Of a stretch of DNA of 64,000 bases, positions 55,108-64,000 are shown piece after piece. The stretch's first letter is position 1. Every line of letters starts with the position of its first letter. The DNA is from Adiantum capillus-veneris (Eukaryota > Streptophyta > Polypodiopsida > Polypodiales > Pteridaceae): positions 177,974,240-178,038,239 of the forward strand of contig CM043944.1 in assembly GCA_014529385.2 (NCBI GenBank), given 5' to 3'. The position numbers were made by a program, and so were the translations under genes. Under the pieces are notes generated by a model. It was not told the DNA's origin and ran no database searches. It saw only the letters and a program-made list of their open reading frames with translations.

Positions 55108-56824
55108 ATCATGTCTTCACATTTCTTGAGAGTTAGAGATGACTTCAATATTCTTTGGCATGTGTTGTTCTTTTGGCACCCATTTGTATCTGCATCGTGT
55201 GATTAGAGTGTCTTTGCAGATATCCTTTTTCTTGATTGTGACATTGTCCTTGATTTTGCCATCCGTAAAATTGCGATTATTTTCAAGCTGAAGTCGTCTG
55301 ATTGAAGAATGTCTACCTCGCATCTTTGATAGCCAGATTCTCCAAGTTCCTTGATATTAACCTTGTGCTTGAAGAATCATAGATGGCATTTCCCATGATG
55401 TTTTTGATGTTGTATTGAGATGTACAAGAGTGCCATTTTTGGTATTATCTACCGATGAAGTCCTATGTTGGTATGAAGGCCAGCTGGATTTGAAATTTCC
55501 TGCGTACCTTTCGCAAGCCTTGTTGGTTGGTCTCCTTTGGCAATATAAATATGAGCTTTGTTTCTTTTGGGGACGCTTTTTGAAACCTTTATCCACCACA
55601 TAAGCCAAGGTCTGTGGTTTTGGTAACCAAAGTTTCTTTTGACCCTCATAATAGCCTTGCTCTACTAAGCTGTACTGAGAGGATATCCATCCCATGTGTT
55701 TACCGTTCATCAATTGGCTTGGATGAGCGATCCATATTGGGTCCTTGACTTTGATTTCCTCAGCTTTAATGTAGACCTTCGAAAATCTTTGGCGGCGGTG
55801 ATCTCGCAGTGTAGGGTATTTTGGTCGAAAGGTTTTCTTTGGAGTCTGCCTTTCATGTGGAAGCATGTGGTTAGTTGATGTAGAAGCACTGTCTTGAACT
55901 TGTTTGGGTTGGATTGAAGACTCTGATTTAAGGGACTGATCCTGTTGCTAGGACATTTGTGGGCTCATTGTGGCTTTGCCTTTGTCGGCAGTTGATAATC
56001 TTGGAGCGCTAGTATGCTTGCTTTCTTCGGAGCTAGTAGTGATAACAATCATTGAAGATTTTAAAAGCTCTCTGTCACTATTTACTTCTTCTAGCACTTG
56101 AAGGTCACTCAATGGTCACTTTTCTTCTTGGAAATCTTTTGAAGCTTGTGTAGCAGGAGGTTGAGGTTGACTCTCTTCTTCTGATGCAATGGTCGTCGTG
56201 GCCTTTGGTTCCCATTGTTCCATGGGTTTTGGTAGAGTCTCTTCTTGAAAATATTCATTCATATCCTGCATTGCTTGTCCTTGGTAGTCAATTTTGGAGT
56301 CGGTCATTTCCCTTTCTTCTATAGGTTTTAAAACTTTAGCTACATCTTCTTTTAGCTTCTTTTGCTCTTTGATTTCTTCAATCATCCTTGTAGAGTCTAC
56401 AGTAGAGGAATTCTCTTTTAGAATTTCAGCTTCATCCATTGAATCAACTTGCATGTCTTTGTCTTGTGAGGTGACACTAAGTTTTGTTGTTACCTCTCCC
56501 ACCTCTTCTAGGGTTTTCTTACCATCTTCAGAATCTTGGCTTCTTTTTCTCTCGAACCTTGGACTGCGAGCTTCATATTCATCACCTTGTGGATGCTTTG
56601 ACTTGTCCTCACTGAGGTTCTTTAAGCGATCTTGAATCAGCTGATTCAATTGATATTCTTTGAAAGCCTTATTCTCTATGATAATGTCATTGACACCCTT
56701 GACTTCAAGCAATTGTGTCTTGAGCCTATCTTTTGTGCTCTACAACTAGATCTGCTTCTTTTCCGGAGATCTCGTTGGGGATTCTTACTTCCGTTCCCTT
56801 GTTGTCACTTTCTGAACTTTGCTT
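54690..56824 (-). pseudogene. Unknown lysine/glutamate-rich protein, interrupted by CACTA-2
   Basis: The longest parts, 56,712-56,116 and 55,866-55,357, are in the same frame, joined by readable text (DLQVLEEVNSDRELLKSSMI, KGKATMSPQMS) with a TGA near 56,116 and a TAG near 55,950. Upstream, KDRLKTQLLEVKGVND continues the frame in a coiled-coil-like style until CACTA-2 cuts it at 56,825. The N-terminal part is rich in Glu, Lys, Ser and Gln. The later part is basic (KKTFRPKYPTLRDHRRQRF; WIAHPSQLMNGKHMGWISSQ; EGQKKLWLPKPQTLAYVVDK). The frame runs on into the 212-bp duplication. I do not recognise a family; a gag-like protein of an unfamiliar retroelement or a dead host gene are both possible. 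No zinc knuckle, protease or RT motif is seen. Confidence 0.5.
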
Positions 56825-56965
56825 CACTACAAGAGGCTCTTCACATTAGCGACGCTCACACAGCGACGCTCAAAAAAAAAAATCCCGGCGTCGCTATGAG
56901 CGTCGCTATGAGCGTCGCAAATTTACAAAGAAATTTGCGACGCTCATAGCGACGCTCACTGGGGT
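56825..56965. repeat. CACTA-2 terminus, subterminal repeats and a perfect 28-bp inverted repeat
   Basis: After the terminus, GCGACGCTC occurs at about 56,851, 56,866, 56,936 and 56,951, and its complement GAGCGTCGC at about 56,899 and 56,911. The segment 56,897-56,924 is exactly complementary to 56,931-56,958, with ACAAAG as the loop. Such arrays are the binding sites of TNPA-type proteins in En/Spm elements; the role here is inferred. Related words GAGCGTCGTAGGAAACTA and AACGTCGTAGGAAACTA recur at 57,509 and 57,712. Confidence 0.9.
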
Positions 56966-57044
56966 AAAAAAAATAACCGAGCGCGCCCAAAAACTCAGAT
57001 CTCAGATCTGAGTTTTTCGGCGCCCTCAAGCAAAGAGCAGGTAA

Positions 57045-57087
57045 CGCTCTCCCTCACTCTCTCTCTCTCTCTCTCTCTCTCTTTTTC

Positions 57088-57125
<38 letters not shown>

Positions 57126-57245
57126 AGAGGAAGGAGAGCCAGGTATGCTCCTTCTCTCTCCTCATTCTCATGTTCCCTTCCCCTCTTTCTCTCTCCATCG
57201 CGCTCTCTCTCACACACACACACATACACACACACATATAGTGTT

Positions 57246-57283
<38 letters not shown>

Positions 57284-57480
57284 CAAAAACGCACACATAC
57301 ATAAACAAAGAATGCACACACACATTGAGAGAGAAAAAGAGAGAGAGAGCATGCATAAACAAAAAACGCACGCATTGAGAGAGGAAAAGAGAGAGAGAAC
57401 ATGCATAAACAAAAAACGCACACATTGAGAGAGGAAAAGAGAAAGAAAACATGCATACGATCCAAAAAAACGCACACACA
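57045..57480. repeat. Microsatellite and minisatellite block in the CACTA-2 leader
   Basis: Includes (CT)n at 57,056-57,082, (CA)n at 57,094-57,121, a second CA run near 57,210-57,236, (GA)n at 57,249-57,281, and a ~60-bp unit (ATTGAGAGAG...AAAGAGAGAG...CATGCATAAACAAAAAACGC) repeated about three times from 57,325 to 57,480. Open frames here are low-complexity artefacts. Confidence 0.85.
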
Positions 57481-57849
57481 TTGAGAGAGAAAGAAAGAGA
57501 AACTAAGGGAGCGTCGTAGGAAACTAATTAAAATTAAAAGACCTAAAGATCTAGCCGACGAGGAGTTGAACTGAAGACCTATTATTCAAGAGAGAAATGG
57601 CATAATCAATCTATCATACTTGGCATGAGTGATAGAAAGGTTATACCATTTATCTCTTTTTATTGGCACACACATCCACACACGCGCACACACACAGGAA
57701 GAAGAGAGTTATAACGTCGTAGGAAACTATTTTAAAAGACGTTAAAGATTAGGTTATATGTAGACTTACATTAAATTAGATTTAGGTTTATTTTTAACTA
57801 GATTTACATTTATTTAAGCTAGATTTAGATTTATGTTATATTAGATTAG
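57481..57849. other. Non-coding CACTA-2 leader
   Basis: A GTCGTAGGAAACTA motif recurs near 57,512 and 57,715, both followed by AATTAAAAGAC or TTTAAAAGACG. Then TTAGATTTAGGTTTA-type AT-rich repeats (57,750-57,850). No gene seen. Confidence 0.5.
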
Positions 57850-58051
57850 ATGCGGGTCTCCATAGACTGCGATGCCTGCATGAAGCGGGTGAAGAAAGCC
57901 CTCAATGGAATATAGGGTATTGCTGCCTTCACTCATAGTGGGCTCCGTCGATCCAAAAGTACTGGTGAAATGTCTTCAGAAGATAGGGAAGAAGGTGGAT
58001 CTTCAGGGCGGCAAGAGTCACTACATCCCCGACACAATGACCATCTAGACA
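57850..58051 (+). pseudogene. Captured HMA (heavy-metal-associated) domain fragment, HIPP-like
   Basis: ATG at 57,850 opens MRVSIDCDACMKRVKKALNG, matching the start of plant HMA domains, with the metal-binding CxxC as CDAC. A TAG follows at 57,913-57,915. After a frameshift near 57,925-57,945 the frame reads VGSVDPKVLVKCLQKIGKKV then DLQGGKSHYIPD, the usual end of the same domain (GxVDPxxLVKxLxKxGKKxxL). About 20 residues in the middle are missing or scrambled. Such domains belong to copper-chaperone-like and isoprenylated HIPP plant proteins. Lying between the CACTA-2 terminus and its transposase, with no related feature in CACTA-1, it is best explained as host gene sequence captured by the transposon. 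It is not translatable as one domain. Confidence 0.75.
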
Positions 58052-58332
58052 ACCTCTAGTCATTAGACTTACGTTAAATTAGATTTAGCTTTATTTTTAG
58101 TTAGATTTACGTTTATTTAGATTTACGCTTATTTACGTTAGATCGAGTCCACGCAAGAATTACTTACGGTTTAGGGTTTAGAGTTAGACGAACAGTGAAA
58201 AGATCTACTGTGAAAAGATGTTAAGATGAAGTGAAGTGCTACAGCTAGAGAAGAGGCAAAGGGATTTTGTCCACTACATGCAGTATCATGTAGACGTGGG
58301 TGTCTAGATTTCTTGTACCCACAAATATAGGT
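58052..58332. other. CACTA-2 spacer
   Basis: AT-rich TTAGATTTAG-type repeats to 58,145, then sequence without a recognisable gene. Confidence 0.5.
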
Positions 58333-58431
58333 ATTGACCAATAAAGACGAGATTATAACCCGGTGGTTCTGATCTCCGTGCACCTCTAGACCGAGGTGTG
58401 CGGGGATTGGACATGACTAGAGAATGTGAGG
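58333..58431 (+). promoter_or_regulatory. Conserved CACTA leader with hairpin (copy in CACTA-2)
   Basis: Matches 18,430-18,528 of CACTA-1 at most positions, with GTGCACCTCTAGACCGAGGT and CTAGAGAATGTGAG identical. GCACCTC pairs with GAGGTGTGC. It ends GAG/GTAAAG, a strong donor, so it is likely a 5' non-coding exon or its end, about 140 bp upstream of the transposase start. Confidence 0.65.
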
Positions 58432-58432
58432 T

Positions 58433-58504
<72 letters not shown>
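58433..58504. repeat. (GA)n microsatellite
   Basis: About 70 bp of perfect GA repeat directly after the putative leader donor site, inside the inferred leader intron. CACTA-1 lacks it. Confidence 0.95.
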
Positions 58505-58508
<4 letters not shown>

Positions 58509-58570
58509 GATGAAGAATGCCAATAGAATATTAAATTTGTTGTCTAGGTTATAAGTTTTTTATCCTCATT

Positions 58571-61500
58571 ATGTGTAGCGACGAGGATGTGGGACCGTCC
58601 AACCGAAACACCTATCTCTCAACGAGGGTCTTATGTCCTTGTAATCAATGCAAGCATACTGTGCGACGGACAAGACGTGTTTCTTTGCAGCACGTTCGTG
58701 AATTTGGCGAGTTCGATCCATCTATTATAGATCGAGTTGTTGCCAATTATAACTCGTCGGACTCTGACGCTGGCCAACAAGCAGCAATCTTGCAACCCAA
58801 TAGACGTATTCGCAGGCGCTTTGGTCAAGCAACATATGTGAGGCCACAAGATGTAGCCTCTGACAGCTCGGGGGATGATCATGCAGAGCACATTCCCAAC
58901 GAGGCAATGTTTGAGCCCGAGATTGATGAAATGATCGAGACGATCATGGATTCAGAAAGGCTTATCTATGATGATATGAAAAGTGAAGCCGATACATCAT
59001 TGTATAATGGAGCACGTATGTCTAGATTGAAAGCACTCCTGGTTCTTCTCAACATTCAGGCAAAGTTTGGATGGAGTGACACTAGCGTCACAGCGCTTTT
59101 CAGGTGATCTATTACAATTAGTTTACTTTAATAGAACTCATGGTGTATAATGATCTGATAGATTTTTACACGACTGTATCATATTTTTATGTTGTGTAGA
59201 TTGCTGAAAGAGCACATTCTACCAGCTGACAATGTGATGCCAGATTCCCGAGATGAAGCAAGAAAGATTTTGCGAAACTTGGGGATGGATTACAATTCTA
59301 TCCACGCTTGTCCTAATGACTGCATTCTTTTCAGAGGGGAATACACAGACATGGAGAAGTGTCCGAAATGTGATTCCGAAAGATATCGAGTAGATCTCCA
59401 CGGGACAAAAATTCCACAAAAGGTTTTGCGACATTTTCCTTTGCTTCCTCGCATCAAGCATTTCTTCGAATGTAAGTCCATGGCCGCCCTAGCATCATGG
59501 CATGAGGAGAATAAATCTTCGGATGGTGTGCTACGAATTCCTGCAGATTGCGCAGCCTGGAAACATATAGATGGAACATGGTCGGATTTTGCCAGGGAAG
59601 CTCGAAATTTGCGCTTAGGCCTGGCTATGGATGGCGTAAATCCATTTGGTCAAAGATCAACATCTTACAGTGTATGGCCCGTTGTCATCGTCAACTACAA
59701 CATTCCCCCGTGGTTGACTACGAAGAAGGGGCACCTATGGCTAAGCTTGATTGTGCCAGGGCGATATAAAGTGGGGAATATGGATGTGTATCTTCGTCCA
59801 CTATTGGAAGAGCTACAACAATTGTGGATTGGCATAGAGGTGGTGGATATGAGCCGACACACAGGACGACGGAATGCTTTGATCAAAGGTATTCTAATGT
59901 GGACCATGCATGACTATCCCGGGCTAACAGAATGCTCAGGTGATCTATTGACACTCCTCTCTCAGACACTGTAAATCTTGTTTTTCCCCATAGTTGATCT
60001 ATTATCATGTGTATACATGCAGGGCTTCAAACAAGCGGATACAGAGCATGTGTCACATGTGGACCTAGACTGAATGCACGTAGGGCACCCTCACTGAAGA
60101 AGCAAATCTACGAAGGTCATCAAGCGTATCTTCCGGAGAATCATGTGTTACGCGACGGCTTTTTGGGAAGAGAGCCACCAAGGATGTCTGCACAAGCATG
60201 GTTAGAGCAGAAGGAGATGTGCGATGACGGATTGCCTCCAGGGATGAAGAGACTATCTCTATGGTACGAGTTACCATACTGGCCTCGACTCGTGATCAAT
60301 CACTTGCTCGATCCAATGCACAAATTCAAGAATGTGGGTAATCTACTATGGGACCATTTGACCGGCAAGAAAGATACTTTGGGAGCCAGAGTTGACCTTA
60401 GAAATGTGGATCGTATGGAGCAATATTGGCCGCAAACAGCGTCTGATGGATCGATAAAACTTCCTAAAGCACCATGGATTTTCACAGGAGCCCAAGAACG
60501 CAAAGTAAAAGAGGCCATTCGATCTTTGCGGACCCCCACTGGCGTAATGCACTCGCTCCGAACGTGTTTTACTAAAGAAGGAAAGCTTACCGGTTTGAAG
60601 TCACACGATTGGCATAAAATGTGTCAGGTACGTTCATAGTGGACTTTAATATCATTGCATAAAATGTGGACTTTAATATCATTGCTGCACATACTTTACA
60701 GTTTATTTTACCGGTTGCCATTGAGGGATGTTTGTCTCTCGACATCCGTAACACAATCTACAAACTTGCAAAGCTGGTGCAATGGATCTCACAAAAGGAG
60801 ATCGACGTAGACTCCATACCATTCGCCAAACTAAATGCTGCGGAGCTTGTGTGCATGTTTGAGAAACATTTTCCTACTACAATGCTAACCATTCAGGTGC
60901 ATCTTCTTATTCACATAGTTGATGAGGTGGAAATAGCTGGCACAGTTCATTCCAGATGGATGTTCTTCTTAGAGCGTTTCATGAAAACGCTTAAGGGATA
61001 TGTGCGTCAAAAGGCACGTCCGGAGGGTAGCATGGAAGAAGGTTGGTTGGTATCAGAGTCCCTAGTGTACATTGGAGAGTGGTTAGACGGATTTGATAAA
61101 TCCCGGGATACGCTATGGCGAACCATAGATGATGAGCGCATATCTGGGATTGTCATGTGCAATCTCGGTGTTGAGAAGAAGATGACGGAAGATCTAGAGG
61201 CTAAAATCAACCGATTTTGCATGCTTCACAATCCAGTGATGCAAAAGTGGATTTCACAATATGAGGATGCAAAGCAAGAGCGACAAAGGGCACGAATCGA
61301 GTGGAGACGGGGAAGACGACCACCGATGCACTATCCAGCGGTTCTGGAGAGCCTACCAACCTTCATGAGCTTAAGATGGTTGCACAACCAATTGAAAAGC
61401 GCACAACAATGCGGTGACGAAGTGACTGAAGAAGAGTGGGAGTACTCTCGGGGTTGCGCGACCAAGGTAAGTTTGCAATGTACGACTAGCAAGTGACTTT

Positions 61501-62299
61501 ATTTATAAACGTTTGAACGGCCACTCATAATCTTTGTTCGTTGTAGTATAAGTCATACACAGCAGCATGGTGTAAAGGTCGACATTTTAGGGTGGAACGA
61601 ATCGACAAAAAGCGTTTTACTCAAGATTGTGGAATCATGGCAAAATTTGAACAGTCTAGTCGACGACGTTCCTCTGATGCAGATCCCGTGGTGGCGGAAC
61701 TCACTTACTTCGGCACGCTGCAAGAGATTTTGAGGACCGATTACAGAGGATTTTTTGTCGACTTGTTCGACGTGCAATGGTTCAAGATAATCATGGAGGG
61801 TCGAAACGCTACTGTGCGTAGAGGAGAGTCTGGTTTTCTTGAGGTGGATTCTACTAAGAAATGGACTGACCTAAGAGACACTTTCGTACTACCCGAGCAT
61901 TGTGAACAAGTAAGTATATAAATAGTTAACATCCCCCTTTTACAAGTTATGTGCTTGAAAGCTCTCATGTAAGTTATGTGGCTCTGGCAGGTAGTATTTC
62001 ATCCTACAAAGTCTACATCAAACTGGTGGTACGTCATAGAGGTAGCCCCTCGTAGTGCAAGGACGTATGAAGGCTACCATGTGCCAATCACAACGACATC
62101 AATGGAGGAGATCAGAGAAGATGCTCAATCAGAAGCCGCTGCGGTGGTGCCAGACGAGCATCAAGATGCTACTGCTCTATATGGGGTGCATGCAGAGGAG
62201 CTACAAAATGAAACAGAGGATATGTGTTTAAACAGAGAGCTCTATATAGATATAGGAAGTTATGCTGAGTTATGCGAGGATGAGAGAGAGATCTCTTAA
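58571..62299 (+). CDS. TNP2-type CACTA transposase, six exons, apparently intact
   Basis: Exons by reading frame and GT/AG: 58,571-59,103; 59,200-59,939; 60,023-60,627; 60,702-61,466; 61,547-61,909; 61,991-62,299. They join in frame to 3,315 nt, 1,104 residues. N-terminus: CPCNQCKHTVRRTRR (Transpos_assoc-type zinc motif, residues ~24-38). Zinc-ribbon-like CPNDCILFRGEYTDMEKC is near ~215. The Transposase_21 (DDE-type) core spans ~260-620, with LAMDGVNPFG, WTMHDYPGLTECSG, ACVTCGPRLNA, HLLDPMHKFKNVGNLLW and LKSHDWHKMCQ; the conserved Asp residues in these motifs are candidate catalytic ones. DUF4218 (~625-880): HSRWMFFLERFMKTLKGY, ARPEGSMEEGWL. DUF4216 (~885-1010): FFVDLFDVQWFKI, then a WWYVIEVAPR segment and an acidic tail. 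The enzyme excises and inserts CACTA elements. The ATG overlaps an acceptor-like GTGTAG, so the true start is uncertain. Confidence 0.88.
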
Positions 62300-62520
62300 A
62301 GCCACAAATATTGTATTTGAACAATTTTGCTCCGTGCTGTAAAAGCTCTAGCTCTTTTGATTGAAAATTCTGAGTTTTCGACTTGCCTCTTCTACCACTC
62401 GATTCATTGCGTCATTGTATTTATATGCGTCATTACGTCATTGTATTTAATGGTATTTGCGTCATTGTCTACTCTATTCATTCAATATTAAGTTTAAATA
62501 TTCGTGTGTTTAATGCAGGT

Positions 62521-63834
62521 ATGGATGATGAGGAGTTTCTTTCTTCTTTGTCACCGCAGCAGAGACAGTGGTACGTGGAGCGTCATCGCTCTGGCGCATC
62601 ATCGCGCGTTCCTACACCATCCGCATCTCCCTCTCTTTCGGAGCATTCGGCGCGCTCCGAAGCTTCGGCGTCGACGAGACGAGCGTCACACTCTTCTAGA
62701 CACCGGCGCTCTAGTGGTGGCGGTGGCGGTTGTTGTGGGGATTCCGCCACCGATGCCTCCACACCGCCTCGTGTTCGACGAGGCTCTTTACCCTCCCCTT
62801 CTTTGCCCGCCCCCACACCAGCCACAGCATCGCCGTCTACGCCAGGTTTTGCACGGCTGACTGTTCCTAGAAGCTACACACCTCTACCTACTCCGCCAGG
62901 AGCCACCCCACTCGACACTCCTCGCTTCGGGGCCCAGACGCCGGTGGAGACACCTGACGTCCGTACCCCCATCGACACGCCGCTAGAGACCCCTGCCGGG
63001 ACACCCAGGTTCACGCGTCACCGGCCAGAGGGCTTGCCTTACTCCGTCGACATCAGCGGCGGCATCATCATGGATGATGACGGCAAGAAGGTGATCTCGC
63101 GCATGCGTGGTCTTTGCTCTCAGCTGTTTAGACACTATATACTAAACAAATGGAGTGAAGTACCAAGTGATTTAAAAAACAGAGTCATCAGCATACTTCA
63201 TGATGAGTTTCCCGTTCCAACACGGGATCAGCGCTTCAATGAAGACCTGATGAAGATTCGAATGCGCGAATACTGCAAACACAAGCGTTCCGAAGTGCAA
63301 AAAGCAATCAAGAATGGGTGGAATAGGCCAGATTGGCTGGCCAAAGAAGATTGGAAGAATGCGAAGAAAGCAGCGCGCGAGAATCTCGACAAGTGGAAGC
63401 AACAAAAAGATGCAGCCAGAGCGCGAGTAGAGGCAGGGAGCTCGCACCACTTGGGGAGCGGTGGATGGGCATCATTTGAGGCCGATTTTGTAAGTCTTTT
63501 CACATTGCTCTTTATGCATGTTCGATAGTTTAGGGTTTATGAGTTTTTTAGTTCTAACATAATGAAATCTTTGTATGTTTTGACAGTGGTCGATGACAGG
63601 ACGTGATCCCACACCGTACGAGCGCGAGTACGCAGGCAGGAAGGGCTTAAACGCCCTGATGGACATTCTCAGTTCTCGCAGCGGCATGGTTAGTATTACG
63701 GTTTACTCTTTTTTATTTTTTGTATTGTTTTATAAATGTCGTTATATGTTTATACTTATTGAAAACTGTCTTATTGTCTTTTTTTGCAGAATCCGACAGA
63801 TACGCCGCTTGGACGCGATGAGACGTCTGATTAG
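62521..63834 (+). CDS. TNPA/Ptta-like CACTA accessory protein, three exons, apparently intact
   Basis: Exons 62,521-63,489, 63,587-63,688 and 63,790-63,834 join in frame to 371 codons plus TAG. MDDEEFLSSLSPQQRQWYVE is followed by a Ser/Arg-rich part, a Gly/Cys cluster (GGGGGCCGDSATD) and a Pro/Thr-rich linker with TPxDTP/VETPD-like repeats (residues ~90-180). The folded part starts near 200: CSQLFRHYILNKWSEVPSDL, RPDWLAKEDWKNAKKAAREN, and SHHLGSGGWASFEADF. This is the Transposase_24/Ptta-En-Spm pattern (W, KAxxN, HxxGSxxF). Such proteins bind subterminal repeats and cooperate with the TNP2-type enzyme. It lies 221 bp after the transposase stop on the same strand. A leader acceptor TGCAG ends at 62,518, so it probably has its own spliced leader. 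CACTA-1 has a decayed copy. Confidence 0.82.
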
Positions 63835-64000
63835 ACGACGTCAGTTTAGCCGTAGCTAGATAGCATTAGTTTAGGGTTTCTCATAGCTTATGTATCATGA
63901 GACGGATTTTATACGTCTTTTTGAACCATGTATATTATTACATTTGTCACCGCAATTCCTTTTGCCAATCAATTCTTTATGCCTATGATGTTGTACAATT
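63835..64000. other. 3' flank of the TNPA-like gene, inside CACTA-2
   Basis: AT-rich 3' untranslated sequence. No terminal CACTA motif appears before the window ends. Confidence 0.6.

Larger units (their letters stand above)
56825..64000 (+). mobile_element. CACTA-2: putatively autonomous En/Spm element (right end beyond window)
   Basis: The left terminus CACTACAAGAGGCTC starts at 56,825 and shares its first 12 bases with CACTA-1. A subterminal zone with GCGACGCTC in both orientations follows (56,845-56,960), then low-complexity DNA, a captured HMA-domain fragment, a conserved leader, and two spliced genes in plus orientation: a TNP2-type transposase (58,571-62,299) and a TNPA/Ptta-like protein (62,521-63,834). 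Neither has a stop, frameshift or bad splice site by my reading. The right terminus should lie beyond 64,000; without it, mobility cannot be judged. The insertion split an unknown ORF. Confidence 0.9.

Noticed and set aside
56995-57481. Cys/Leu/Ser-rich open frames on minus as membrane proteins
   Set aside because: They are translations of CT/CA microsatellites and a 60-bp minisatellite.
1-64000. Integrated pararetrovirus (caulimovirid) sequence
   Set aside because: No movement-protein, coat or RT/RNase H arrangement of that type was seen; all RT motifs fit LINE, copia or gypsy.
1-64000. tRNA or rRNA genes
   Set aside because: No cloverleaf-like sequence with A and B boxes or rRNA core was noticed by eye; the tRNA-complementary 12-mers at 16,223 and 40,930 are primer-binding sites of retroelements.

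Overview
This window looks like transposon-dominated nuclear DNA from a land plant with a large genome. The evidence is spliced CACTA (En/Spm) transposase genes of plant type, Ty1/copia and Ty3/gypsy debris with tRNA-iMet-type primer sites, L1-like LINEs with a DUF4283/zinc-knuckle ORF1, a trihelix-like pseudogene and a captured plant-type HMA (heavy-metal-associated) domain. I cannot name the species; a fern or another non-flowering large-genome plant is only a guess. I see no intact host gene, tRNA, rRNA or CRISPR array. The only genes that read through without damage are the two spliced genes of the CACTA element at the right edge.

Layout. 1-1.9 kb: decayed trihelix-like gene. 1.95-3.7 kb: gypsy gag/protease relic (minus). 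4.4-5.84 kb: copia integrase/RT relic (plus), broken by LINE-1 (minus, 5.84-12.4 kb), which is itself broken by a deleted copia element (7.94-9.0 kb). 12,753-22,998: CACTA-1, with both ends and a TAT target duplication. It is deleted for its catalytic core, carries an array of near-perfect palindromes, and hosts a 3.5-kb non-coding LTR element (A, 12,888-16,389, TSD TATTC). 23.4-25.8 kb: gypsy gag-PR-RT relic (plus), joined to an inverted gypsy leader and LTR (26.3-27.85 kb). 28.1-30.1 kb: seven ~283-bp repeats, each with a palindromic core. 30.1-31.7 kb: gag-like plant transposon relic. 31.7-36.8 kb: LINE-2 (minus). 38,560-41,083: second non-coding LTR element (B) of the same family as A, made largely of 43-bp and 171-bp tandem repeats. 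42.99-44.67 kb: gypsy chromodomain and 3' LTR (plus). 46.8-47.7 kb: second ~284-bp array with a different palindromic core. 48-54.6 kb: LTR/promoter-like debris. 54.7-56.8 kb: unknown charged ORF (minus), interrupted at 56,825 by CACTA-2, which runs off the window.

How the parts work together. CACTA-2 encodes a 1,104-residue TNP2-type transposase from six exons and a 371-residue TNPA/Ptta-like partner from three exons. It has a subterminal inverted-repeat block and a captured HMA-domain fragment, so it is a candidate autonomous element that could also mobilise defective relatives such as CACTA-1. The remaining features record nested insertion and decay.
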